A stretch of DNA of 33,895 nt from Elusimicrobiota bacterium (GTDB taxonomy: Bacteria; Elusimicrobiota; Elusimicrobia; Elusimicrobiales; UBA9959). The translations under genes and the position numbers were made by a program. Positions 1 to 7,256 of the stretch are shown here, one piece after another; the first letter of the stretch is position 1, and each line of letters starts with the position of its first letter. The notes under the pieces are model-generated. The model saw nothing but the letters and a program-made list of their open reading frames with translations. It was not told the origin of the DNA and did not search any database. Location: positions 1 to 33,895 of the forward strand of contig JAUSCK010000131.1 in NCBI GenBank assembly GCA_030651035.1, given 5' to 3'.

Positions 1-499
1 GGCGCGGCAGGGAGGCCATGTTCTGTTTTACCACGGTGGTGTTGCCGTTGATCTTCCTGAATCCGAGCGCCCTCAGGTTTTTCAGCCCTTTTTTAAGCTG
101 GCTGAAACTGCCGGCGGCGCGGGTGAGCCCGTCGTGAGTGCGCGCGTCCGGGCCGTGCACCGAGAAGATCAGCGAATCTATGCCGGAGGCGACTATCCTT
201 TTCGCCGCCGCCATATCGGCGAAGACGCGCCCGTTCGTGGCGCAGGCCACCTCGGCTATGCCGAGCTTTTTCGCCGCCGCTGCCACGCGGGTAAAATCGG
301 GGCGGATGGTGGCTTCGCCGCCGATTATCTCGAGGATGTCGGCGCCCTTGTTTTTGGCGAGCAGGACTTCGCCCAGCAGTTCCGCCGTGCTTTTCTGGGG
401 CAGGCCGCGCTTATCGGCGTCTATACAGAAGGCGCAGTTGTTATTGCAGGCGTAGCCGGTGAAAATGACTATTTTAAGTTTTTTGCGGGATTCTTTCAT
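1..499 (-). CDS. Radical SAM protein, HxsC-like group (C-terminus outside window)
   Basis: This is the N-terminal 166 codons of a radical SAM enzyme whose 3' part lies beyond base 1. The start is the ATG at 499, and the frame is open to the window edge. The cluster motif C18-x3-C22-x2-C25 (ACNNNCAFC) binds the 4Fe-4S cluster that cleaves S-adenosylmethionine. An IIGGEATIRPDF segment is the GGE motif contacting the SAM amino group. A later SVHGPDARTHDGLTRAAGSF stretch is shared with the other HxsC-like paralogs in the window, so this is a fifth member of that local family. Its substrate is unknown. It lies 116 bases downstream of the membrane protein gene, with a hairpin repeat between them. 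The absence of the C-terminus prevents any statement on auxiliary clusters. Confidence 0.9.
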   Translation of the reverse strand, partial: MKESRKKLKIVIFTGYACNNNCAFCIDADKRGLPQKSTAELLGEVLLAKNKGADILEIIGGEATIRPDFTRVAAAAKKLGIAEVACATNGRVFADMAAAKRIVASGIDSLIFSVHGPDARTHDGLTRAAGSFSQLKKGLKNLRALGFRKINGNTTVVKQNMASLPR

Positions 500-515
500 T
501 ACTTTTAATTATTCA

Positions 516-582
516 CATCGATGAACAGGATAGACAGGATAAAAAAGGAAAGCACAGATCCTGTCCATCCTGTATATCCATG
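516..582. repeat. Dispersed palindromic repeat, family A copy 1
   Basis: This imperfect inverted repeat has two 25-base arms (516-540 and 558-582) around an A-rich loop. Each arm is itself built from 9-base units containing ACAGGAT. Closely similar copies lie at 2708-2773 and 20409-20471. It fills the gap between the partial radical SAM gene and the prepilin-peptidase-like gene. A perfect 10-base palindrome, GAACCGGTTC (601-610), sits beside it. The hairpin could act as a transcript end or stabiliser, but no terminal T-run is present. Confidence 0.8.
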
Positions 583-615
583 TTCGATCTTTCATGCGGC
601 GAACCGGTTCATAAA

Positions 616-1767
616 TTATTTCAAAAGGCCTACCAGGTTGCGGTCCAGCACCAGCGAGATCACGGCTCCCGCAAAGATCCACAGCGCGAAGGGCCTGCCG
701 CGCACCACCTCCACCTTTGAGTCGGGCATGTTCAGCTTGGCCAGCCAGATCTTCAGCTCCCCTACCTGCTCAGCGGTAAGGCCGTCCTTGAAACAATCGT
801 CGAAGGCGCCCTCGAAAGCCGGGTTGTCTTTCAGCGTGCGCGCGGCCTTCACTGACAGCATCACCCCCGGCTCAAGCTCGCGGGCCGTGAGGTAATACAT
901 GTCTTTTTTCTCCATCAGGAACTCCAGCATGAAGCGGCCGAAGAAAAGCAGCAGGGTGAACCTGAAAACGTTCCGGAGGGCTCCGCCGGCCAGCAGCCAC
1001 AGATGCTCCGGGAAGTAGAAGTAACCGCCTATGAAATAAAGCGCGTAGCAGGCGGCGCTTATGTAGGCCCAGCGCCGGCTGCTGAACACCCGCCCTATCT
1101 TGTCCCACAGCATGAACAGGAAGAAGAACAGTATGTCGACCCGGCTGAAGAACCGGCCGAGGAAGCCGTGGACCTCCATCGCGAAGACCTGCTGCAGCAG
1201 GAAGAGAAAGCCCATGTTGACCAGGCAGGCGGCCGCGGTAAATTTATTTTTTCCGGAGTTCAGGACGGCCATGCGCTTTTTTATGTCGCCCCAGACCTCC
1301 GCGAAGAAATCCGCGGGAGAGGCGGAATAGAACCCGGTGGCTATGAAGCTGCCGAGTATCCACAGCGCGGCCGCCACGAAGATGTTTATCAGCAGGCTCA
1401 GAAAAAGGTAGTGCGGGAAGTTGCGCAGGAAAGGGTTGGCCAGCGGCAGGGCGGCGGAAACCAGGATGAAGAACTTTGCGTCGCCCGCGGGCCACACCTC
1501 CGCGTACCAGAGTATCACCCCGGCCAGCGCCGACCAGAAAACATGGATGGCGAGCATGAGGTAAAAATTGTAGTTCATGAAGCTCTGCGCGCGCCCGGCG
1601 TAGCCGAGCCAGGTGTAGAGCAGGAAAACCGCCAGCCCGGCGGCGAACAGCCTGAGCCCGGTCTTTATGGAGGCGTGGGTGATCTTCCTGGTAGCCATGT
1701 CGTGGCTTACCACGGAAGCGGCCCAGGCGGTGAAGATCGCGAGGAAGATCAGCGATACGCTCTTCAT
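616..1767 (-). CDS. Prepilin-peptidase-like (GxGD, A24-type) membrane protein
   Basis: This is a polytopic membrane protein of 383 residues. The N-terminal part (about 1-145) resembles type IV prepilin peptidases: D23 in HDMATRKI matches the first catalytic aspartate (family pattern D-x-x-x-R-x-I), and D96 in PAGDAKFF matches the GxGD motif, with the first glycine replaced by proline. Prepilin peptidases cut leader peptides at the cytoplasmic face of the membrane. The zinc-binding N-terminal domain of full PilD enzymes is absent. About 240 residues follow with further membrane segments and a soluble stretch (about 285-360) before a final hydrophobic helix, which is unusual for the family. The ATG overlaps the stop of the upstream HxsC-like radical SAM gene by 4 bases (ATGA), implying coupled translation. 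A role in processing a modified precursor is inference. Confidence 0.65.
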   Translation of the reverse strand: MKSVSLIFLAIFTAWAASVVSHDMATRKITHASIKTGLRLFAAGLAVFLLYTWLGYAGRAQSFMNYNFYLMLAIHVFWSALAGVILWYAEVWPAGDAKFFILVSAALPLANPFLRNFPHYLFLSLLINIFVAAALWILGSFIATGFYSASPADFFAEVWGDIKKRMAVLNSGKNKFTAAACLVNMGFLFLLQQVFAMEVHGFLGRFFSRVDILFFFLFMLWDKIGRVFSSRRWAYISAACYALYFIGGYFYFPEHLWLLAGGALRNVFRFTLLLFFGRFMLEFLMEKKDMYYLTARELEPGVMLSVKAARTLKDNPAFEGAFDDCFKDGLTAEQVGELKIWLAKLNMPDSKVEVVRGRPFALWIFAGAVISLVLDRNLVGLLK

Positions 1768-2651
1768 AGTTTCCTAAGTTCGGAGTCGCCGAACATCTTG
1801 TGATACTCCAGCATCAGGCCGAGGCATTTCCGCCTGAGCCGGCAGCCGCGGCAGGCCGCCGGGTAGATCCTGTCTTCCGGGGGCAGCGTCACCCGGCACA
1901 GCGGCCTGAGCTCCGGCCTGACCTGGCAGAGCGGGAAATGGTAAAGCCTGAGATCGCCGAAGCGCTTGATAAGCGGCAGGGCGGCGTCTACGACCTTCGA
2001 GGAAGCCGAGAACTTAAGCCCCACGGAGGGGTGGTTTTCAAGCGACATCCCCTCTATCTCGTAATGGATGACCGTCACGCTGTAGGCCCCGGTATCCGGG
2101 AAAGTCCTGAGCAGGAACTCCAGCGTCTTCCGGAAACAGGGCAGGCTTTTTTTGTGCAGCACCAGGCGTATCTCCACCCTGAGGCCTTTCCCCAGCTCGA
2201 AAAGATTTTTAAGCCCGGCCACGGTCTGGCTGAAAGCGCCACTCACCCCGGCTACGGCGTCGTGGGCGCGCGCCGAGGGGCCGTGCAGGGCTATGGCCAC
2301 TGAAAAAGGCGGCCTGGCCTCGCGGCAGAACTTTTCTGCGAACTTCCTGTCGGAGAACCGCCGGCCGTGCGAAAGCAGCGTGATGGGCACGCCCGGCAGG
2401 CGGCGGCGGAAATAGGCCAGCAGCTGGAAAAAGTCGGGATGGATGGTGGGTTCTCCCCCCGTGAGATTGACGAAGCCGGCGAGGTCGGAGTTCTTCAGGT
2501 ATATCCGCCCCTCGCCCTTGAGGTAGCGCTCCAGCTTCTCTATCTGGGCTTTAAGGCGGTACTGCGAGGAGTCCTGCAGGGCGAAGGACCCCATGTTGGT
2601 GCACATGACGCACTTGTTGTTGCACTTGTTCCAAATGGCTATATCGGGCAT
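1764..2651 (-). CDS. HxsC-like radical SAM protein
   Basis: This radical SAM enzyme of 295 residues has cluster motif C10-x3-C14-x2-C17 (CNNKCVMC), TGGEPTIHPDF, and a C-terminal CRGCRLRRKC group likely to bind part of a second cluster. CNNxCxMC, the segment VEIRLVLHKKSLP and the LCQVRPELRP region closely recall HxsC, one of the two maturases of His-Xaa-Ser systems; that match is from memory of the family, not a search. There is no adjacent HxsA or HxsD, but an HxsB-like gene lies immediately upstream (2783-4222) beyond a hairpin repeat. No Shine-Dalgarno sequence is seen before the ATG at 2651; the upstream bases are AT-rich. The gene overlaps the prepilin-peptidase-like gene by 4 bases. Confidence 0.8.
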   Translation of the reverse strand: MPDIAIWNKCNNKCVMCTNMGSFALQDSSQYRLKAQIEKLERYLKGEGRIYLKNSDLAGFVNLTGGEPTIHPDFFQLLAYFRRRLPGVPITLLSHGRRFSDRKFAEKFCREARPPFSVAIALHGPSARAHDAVAGVSGAFSQTVAGLKNLFELGKGLRVEIRLVLHKKSLPCFRKTLEFLLRTFPDTGAYSVTVIHYEIEGMSLENHPSVGLKFSASSKVVDAALPLIKRFGDLRLYHFPLCQVRPELRPLCRVTLPPEDRIYPAACRGCRLRRKCLGLMLEYHKMFGDSELRKL

Positions 2652-2665
2652 ATATTAATAAAGCA

Positions 2666-2691
2666 TTAAATTAACGCCCTTCGGGCGGACT
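2666..2691 (-). promoter_or_regulatory. Leader motif shared with the region upstream of the 9342-10424 gene
   Basis: TTAAATTAACGCCC (2666-2679) followed by GGCGGACT (2684-2691) recurs at 10438-10461, in both cases just upstream of a minus-strand radical SAM gene. Read on the minus strand it forms a short hairpin, CGCCC-GAA-GGGCG. In the second copy the loop differs but CGCC/GGCG pairing remains. This could be a leader or operator, or the edge of a repeat element, because a palindromic repeat begins within about 20 bases in both cases. Confidence 0.45.
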
Positions 2692-2707
2692 CTTCATTAG
2701 AGATTCA

Positions 2708-2773
2708 CATGGATGAACAGGATGGACAGGATAAAAAAGGAAAATAAAATCCTGTATATCCTGTCTATCCATG
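2708..2773. repeat. Dispersed palindromic repeat, family A copy 2
   Basis: The arms 2708-2732 and 2749-2773 are near-complementary 25-mers made of 9-base ACAGGAT-containing units, separated by an A-rich 16-base loop. The element occupies the gap between the HxsB-like gene (stop at 2783) and the HxsC-like gene (start at 2651), so it interrupts an otherwise continuous minus-strand gene series. Confidence 0.8.
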
Positions 2774-2782
2774 TTCGCTCTT

Positions 2783-4222
2783 TCAGGAGGCGTTTCCTTT
2801 TTGCAGCCAGGCTTCTATTATTTTCCTGGTCTTTTTCTTCTCCAGCAGGGCGAAAACGGTCTTGAACATCCCTTTCTGCAGCGCGCACCAGGAGCCGACC
2901 CTGATGTTCCCCCACGGCGAGCCCTGAGTGGCGTAGTTATGCACCGGGCAGACCCCGCAGAAAGGCTTGAAGGCGCAACGCGCGCAGTACGGCTGGTTTT
3001 CCAGGCAGGAGGCCATGGCGCAGACCCTGGCGGCCGGCGCCGTCATCAGTTCCTCGAACCGGTCGGTGCGCACATTGCCCAGCCGGAAGAAGTCGTCGCC
3101 GCAGGCGGCCACCATGCGGCCCTCGTCGCAGGTGTACACGTCGCCGTTGAAATTGTAGGCCAGCTGGCCGATGGCCGCGCCGCACGGCGAGCGCAGGTCC
3201 AGGAAGCTGGGGTCTTCAGCGCGCAGGATCTTGCGGGCCAGCAGCGCGGCGTTCCGCTCCACGAAATTCTCGCCGGCGGCGTTCACTTCCATGATGTAGG
3301 CGAGGGAGGCGCGGTAGAAGCCCAGGAACTCCTCCGGGCCGTAGCCTATGTCCGGCCATACGCCGGCGGCGTAGCCTATGGGCGAAAGCGGCCTCAGGAA
3401 GATCCCGCCCAGGCCCAGCCCCCGGTATTCGTCGACTATGCCGCGCGGGTTCTTCAGTGAGAGCCGGGTGGTGGTCATCAGCGCGGAAGGCAGCGCGTCG
3501 GCGCGCCCATCTTTGCCGGCGGCAGCCGCGAATTTTTTAAGCCAGTGCACGGCTTTCGAATGCGAAGACCCGCCGGACCAGCGCCGGTTGGCGTCGTGCA
3601 GCCCGGCAGGGCCATCCAGGGAGGTGCAGACGGACACGCCTTCAGCTACAAGGAACCTGAATTTCTCCTCGTCCATCAGGCTCAGGTTCGTAACTACGGA
3701 GAGCGCGAGGTCTTTGCCTTTTTCAAGGTTCAGTTTTTTCGCGTAGAGGACGGTCTCGGCCAGCACCGGCCAGTTCAGCAGGGCTTCGCCGCCCTGGAAC
3801 TCCAGCGAGATCTTCTTATTGGGCGAGGAAAAGGCGGTGTCCACCGACTTAAGCGCGGTGGCGCGGCTCATGTCCGTGTTCTTCCCCGCCGCGCCGGCGG
3901 TAGCCCGGCAGTAGACGCAGGCGTGGTTGCACTTCAGAGTAAGCACCAGTATGTGCAGGCCCGGCCCCTCGTAAACCCCGGCCGAGAGCCCCCTGGCCCG
4001 CGCGGCCGCGCTCTCGAAATCAAGCCGCCCGCGCAGAAGGCCGGCCGTCCCGAGCCTGCGAAAAAGAGGTGAGTTTTCCTTGACCTTCCCCGCCCTGAAA
4101 AGCATGAATTCCGGCCGGGTCAGCCGCAGCGCCGCCCCGAAAGGGCTGCTCACGATATAACCGGCGCCGTCCTGTTCGAAATTAAAATCAAAAGGCTCGG
4201 AGGGATTTTGTGCGGTTTTCAT
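2783..4222 (-). CDS. HxsB-like radical SAM/SPASM protein
   Basis: This protein of 479 residues has a radical SAM core with C98-x3-C102-x2-C105 (CNHACVYC) and EFQGGEALLNW, then SLDGPAGLHD, and an intact C-terminal SPASM domain: C347-x12-G-x4-C365, C413-x2-C416-x5-C422-x2-C425 and C446, enough for two auxiliary 4Fe-4S clusters. SPASM enzymes usually modify ribosomally made peptides. The N-terminal 80 residues and the GPGLHILVLTLKCNH entry to the core match the HxsB at 23448-24908 along the full length. It is the last gene of the seven-gene coupled operon; its ATG overlaps the stop of the PP-loop gene by 4 bases. It is the only SPASM paralog in region I that keeps all auxiliary cysteines. Confidence 0.88.
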   Translation of the reverse strand: MKTAQNPSEPFDFNFEQDGAGYIVSSPFGAALRLTRPEFMLFRAGKVKENSPLFRRLGTAGLLRGRLDFESAAARARGLSAGVYEGPGLHILVLTLKCNHACVYCRATAGAAGKNTDMSRATALKSVDTAFSSPNKKISLEFQGGEALLNWPVLAETVLYAKKLNLEKGKDLALSVVTNLSLMDEEKFRFLVAEGVSVCTSLDGPAGLHDANRRWSGGSSHSKAVHWLKKFAAAAGKDGRADALPSALMTTTRLSLKNPRGIVDEYRGLGLGGIFLRPLSPIGYAAGVWPDIGYGPEEFLGFYRASLAYIMEVNAAGENFVERNAALLARKILRAEDPSFLDLRSPCGAAIGQLAYNFNGDVYTCDEGRMVAACGDDFFRLGNVRTDRFEELMTAPAARVCAMASCLENQPYCARCAFKPFCGVCPVHNYATQGSPWGNIRVGSWCALQKGMFKTVFALLEKKKTRKIIEAWLQKGNAS

Positions 4223-4941
4223 TTTTTACTCACCAGGCCGCGGCGCCTGCGGCCGCGGGCTACCCTGAATTTTTCTACCTTCAGCTGTTCCTGCCCGCCT
4301 ATCCGCCCCGTGGCCAGCTTCAGCGGGATCACCCGTCCGGCGAAGGCCGGGCTCTCCAGCACCAGCGTCTGCAGATCGCTGCCGTCTACGGTGCGGCCGG
4401 CTTTCTTTTCAGCGGTGATATAAGCGAGGAATTCTCCGTCCATCTCCCGGCCGAGCCAGCGCCTGTCCACTTTTTTAAAATCAACGCCCGTAATGAGGGC
4501 GCGCACACCCAGCTTCAGGCAGAGCCGCACGGCGTAGACCAGGTCGAAGCCTATCACCGGGGCGGCCAGGCCGAACCCTGCCCTGGCTGCCGCCTTCCGC
4601 CAGGAGTCTATCTTCCCCCCGCAGCGGCAGCGCGCCACGCCCGAAACCAGCGTATCCGCCCCGCAGGCTTCGCGGGCCGCGCGCGCCATCAGGGCCACGT
4701 TCCGGGACAGGGCTTTTACCCTGAAGCCCGGCCCCGTCTTTATGACTACCGCCGGGACCCCGAGCAGCCGGGCGTGGGCCTCTACTATCCCCGGCTTCCG
4801 GGAGTCGTTGAAATATTCCTCGTGCCTGGCGCCGCCGTCGAAACTTACAAGGCAGGCGATCTCCGCTCCGGAGGAGGCAGCTTCCAGCAGGGCCAGGTGG
4901 GAATCCTTGCCGCCGCTGTAAATTACCGCGCACTTCTTCAT
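4219..4941 (-). CDS. PP-loop ATPase, Dph6/DUF71-like (ATP_bind_4)
   Basis: This protein of 240 residues starts CAVIYSGGKDSHLALLEA; SGGKDS (9-14) is the PP-loop that binds ATP and releases pyrophosphate. The later GVDFKKVDRRWLGREMDGEF segment is typical of the diphthine-ammonia ligase (Dph6) superfamily, which adenylates a carboxyl group and converts it to an amide. In classical members an EGGEFETLV-type motif follows; here the aligned stretch is VDGSDLQTLVLESP (185-198), with the acidic/GG part lost, so substrate or chemistry may differ. The ATG at 4941 was chosen over an upstream one at 5055 because it begins the conserved fold and overlaps the preceding stop by 4 bases. Placement inside a radical SAM operon suggests amide formation on a shared substrate; that is inference. 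Confidence 0.8.
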   Translation of the reverse strand: MKKCAVIYSGGKDSHLALLEAASSGAEIACLVSFDGGARHEEYFNDSRKPGIVEAHARLLGVPAVVIKTGPGFRVKALSRNVALMARAAREACGADTLVSGVARCRCGGKIDSWRKAAARAGFGLAAPVIGFDLVYAVRLCLKLGVRALITGVDFKKVDRRWLGREMDGEFLAYITAEKKAGRTVDGSDLQTLVLESPAFAGRVIPLKLATGRIGGQEQLKVEKFRVARGRRRRGLVSKK

Positions 4942-5855
4942 TTGCCTCCCGCTTTCTTTTTCGCGATACAGGGTTTGAATTCGTCCCAGCCGTAGAGCTC
5001 CGGGTACTCGCGCCAGGGGCCTTCGCAGACCTTGAACCATTTGCAGGGGCGGCATTCGGGGCGCTTGACCTTACCCTCGTCGCGGCGGTAATCCCCGTAG
5101 CTTTCGAGGTAGAGGTTCGCGTCGGAGACCGGGCCTTCCGGGATCACGCGCTCGGCCACGCAGGCCTCGTAGCCCTTCATCAGGCAGAACGGGATGGCCT
5201 CGGTGTAGCAGGGAACGCCTTTCTTCAGGCCCACGTCCAGCGCCTTCTTCAGGTACGGCATCACATCGGTCTTCTTAGGCGTAAGCCATTTGCGGTTTTC
5301 CCAGGCCGCGCCCACCAGGTGGACGAAAGCGAACTGGAACTGGTCCGCCTTCAGATAAACCAGCAGCTTCGCCAGCGCCGGCAGGTCCTTGTAATTGACG
5401 GAGGTGATGACGGAATTGGTCAGCACGAACATGCCCAGCTTCTTGCAATTCATTATCCCCTGCACCACTTCCTTGAAGCTCCCCTTGGCGTGGGTGAGCC
5501 CCTCGTGCATCCCGGGCGTGGAGCCGTGCAGGGAAGGCCCCATCTCGGTGACCCCGGCTTTTTTCAGCTCGGCGCAGTAATCGTAGTAGGCGAAGCGGCG
5601 GCCGTTGGTCTGCACCTGCACGCTTTCATAGCCCAGCGCCCGGGCGGCGCGCACGGCGGCCGGCAGATCGGGATGGATGGTGGGCTCGCCGCCGGTAAAG
5701 ACCACGGCGCTGACACCGGTTTTCCTGGCCCGCACCAGGTCCGCCTTTATTTCGGCCAGGCTTTTGCGCTTGGCGATGGAGCGCTTCGCTCCCTGGGCGC
5801 AGAAATCGCACATATTATTGCAGTTGAACCCGATCTTGATGTCTATCCGTTTCAT
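4938..5855 (-). CDS. Radical SAM protein with C-terminal Cys motif (HxsC-like group)
   Basis: This protein of 305 residues has C12-x3-C16-x2-C19 (CNNMCDFC), FTGGEPTIHPDL, a SLHGSTPGMHEGLTHAKGSF stretch and, near the end, IPFCLMKGYE followed by CRPCKWFKVCEGPW and a GWDEFKPC tail. The CX2CX5C group with the earlier PFC cysteine could hold an auxiliary cluster. The order of motifs is the same in the genes at 8335-9345 and 9342-10424. This version is closest to radical SAM proteins that are widespread in bacteria and archaea and mostly have no assigned substrate. It follows the SPASM-like gene 5862-7256 after a 6 base gap and overlaps the PP-loop gene by 4 bases. Confidence 0.87.
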   Translation of the reverse strand: MKRIDIKIGFNCNNMCDFCAQGAKRSIAKRKSLAEIKADLVRARKTGVSAVVFTGGEPTIHPDLPAAVRAARALGYESVQVQTNGRRFAYYDYCAELKKAGVTEMGPSLHGSTPGMHEGLTHAKGSFKEVVQGIMNCKKLGMFVLTNSVITSVNYKDLPALAKLLVYLKADQFQFAFVHLVGAAWENRKWLTPKKTDVMPYLKKALDVGLKKGVPCYTEAIPFCLMKGYEACVAERVIPEGPVSDANLYLESYGDYRRDEGKVKRPECRPCKWFKVCEGPWREYPELYGWDEFKPCIAKKKAGGK

Positions 5856-5861
5856 AAAGCG

Positions 5862-7256
5862 TCAGTCATACTTTTCCGCCCATTTTTCCAGCAGCTTCCT
5901 GTCGCCGGGCCGGCTCAGCTTATTGAAAATAATATCAAATACACCCATGAAAATGCGGCACCGCTGGCTGGTCATCATGTCGCCCCAGAAGCTGCCCTGC
6001 GCCGCGTAGTTGTAGACCGGGGAGACCCGGCAGTAGGCGCTATACGGGCAGCGCGCGCACCTGGGCTGGGACAGGCGCGGAAAACACGACAGCAGCAGCG
6101 CCCTGCCCAGAGGTGAGGAGACCATCCCGCCGAAAGAGCCGGTCACGGAGCCCAGCCTGAAGAATTCGTTCCCCCCGGCGGCCAGCAGCCTGGCCTCGTC
6201 CGAACCGTAAACGGAACCGTCCGGCCCGTAGGCCAGCCGGTAGAGCAGGTCCAGGTTCTGGTAGCGGGGGCGCTCGCCGCTCACGATGTGCTTGATGAAC
6301 ATCAGCGCGCCCTTCTCGTAAACTTCCACGCCGGAGCGGTTCAGCTTAAGCATGTAATCCAGCGCTTTTGAATAGAAAACCAGGAATTCCTCCGGGCTGA
6401 CGGCCAGGCCGTCCTTTCCGGCCGCCCGGCCTATCGGTTCCAGCGGCCCGAGCTGCACCCGCTTTATACCGCGCTTCAAAAATTCGTCCACGATCTTTTC
6501 CGGGTACGGCAGTGAGAACCTGGTGACCGTGCAGATGGCGTTCAGCGGCTCTATTCTACCTTTCGCCGCGAGTTTAGTCGCCAGGGCTATGCCCCGCACG
6601 GCGGCGGCATGGCTGGAACCGCCGGAGAACTTCCGGGCGCGGTCATGGAGGGACGCGGGGCCGTCCAGCGAGGTGCAGAGCGTCACGCCGCGGGAGGCCA
6701 GGTATTCAAGCTTCTCAGGGGTCAGGGCGGCCAGGTTGGAAACCATCGAGAAATGGACCTTGCGGCCCTCTTTGGCGGCGCGGCGGCCGGCTTCCTCCAC
6801 CAGGCATTTGACCACGCCGAAATTACGCAGCGGCTCCCCGCCCTGGAATTCTATGACCAGTTCCTTCGCGCCGGCCTTGAAAATAAAATCCAGCGTTCTT
6901 TTAGCCGTAGCCAGGGACATGTGGCGGCCGCCGGCCGAGGCCGAAGCCCCGCAATAGAGGCAGGCGTGGTCGCAGTCGCCCGTCACTGCCACTATATGCA
7001 CGTGCGGCCCGGTCCAATCCTTCAGCAGGGCGGCGGAATGCCCCGGCATAAGCGTCTCGAAATCCAGGCGGTCCCGAAAGAAACCGCGCGACAAGAGCGT
7101 CTCCGCGGTTGCGGCGGGCAGGGCGACCCCGGCGGCGAAGTCCGGCAGCTCCGCGGCCTTTATTTCGGCGCTCATGGAAAAATCGTTGGAGACCAGGCAC
7201 CGGCCGCCCCGGCGGGCGAAATTAAAATCCGAAGGCTTGTTCTTCCCGGGCGGCAT
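5862..7256 (-). CDS. HxsB-like radical SAM protein with degenerate SPASM domain
   Basis: This protein of 464 residues has radical SAM motif C95-x3-C99-x2-C102 (CDHACLYC), VIEFQGGEPLRN and SLDGPASLHD. It aligns end to end with the HxsB at 23448-24908, including the closing GDRKLLEKW. The SPASM cysteines are partly gone: the first pair, seen elsewhere as PCGAAIG and YTCDEGR, is here LLYRLAY and YGSDEAR (351-356). CX2CX5C (C400, C403, C409) remains, the next cysteine is S412 (CRVSPVYNY), and the last (C433) is kept. The core motif is intact, so it may still cleave SAM, but two normal auxiliary clusters are unlikely. It overlaps the upstream stop by one base (TGATG). Confidence 0.87.
   Translation of the reverse strand: MPPGKNKPSDFNFARRGGRCLVSNDFSMSAEIKAAELPDFAAGVALPAATAETLLSRGFFRDRLDFETLMPGHSAALLKDWTGPHVHIVAVTGDCDHACLYCGASASAGGRHMSLATAKRTLDFIFKAGAKELVIEFQGGEPLRNFGVVKCLVEEAGRRAAKEGRKVHFSMVSNLAALTPEKLEYLASRGVTLCTSLDGPASLHDRARKFSGGSSHAAAVRGIALATKLAAKGRIEPLNAICTVTRFSLPYPEKIVDEFLKRGIKRVQLGPLEPIGRAAGKDGLAVSPEEFLVFYSKALDYMLKLNRSGVEVYEKGALMFIKHIVSGERPRYQNLDLLYRLAYGPDGSVYGSDEARLLAAGGNEFFRLGSVTGSFGGMVSSPLGRALLLSCFPRLSQPRCARCPYSAYCRVSPVYNYAAQGSFWGDMMTSQRCRIFMGVFDIIFNKLSRPGDRKLLEKWAEKYD

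Noticed and set aside
4219-5055. Longer start of the PP-loop gene at 5055
   Set aside because: The extra 38 residues are the shadow of the upstream radical SAM gene; the PP-loop begins a few residues after the ATG at 4941, which also overlaps the upstream stop.
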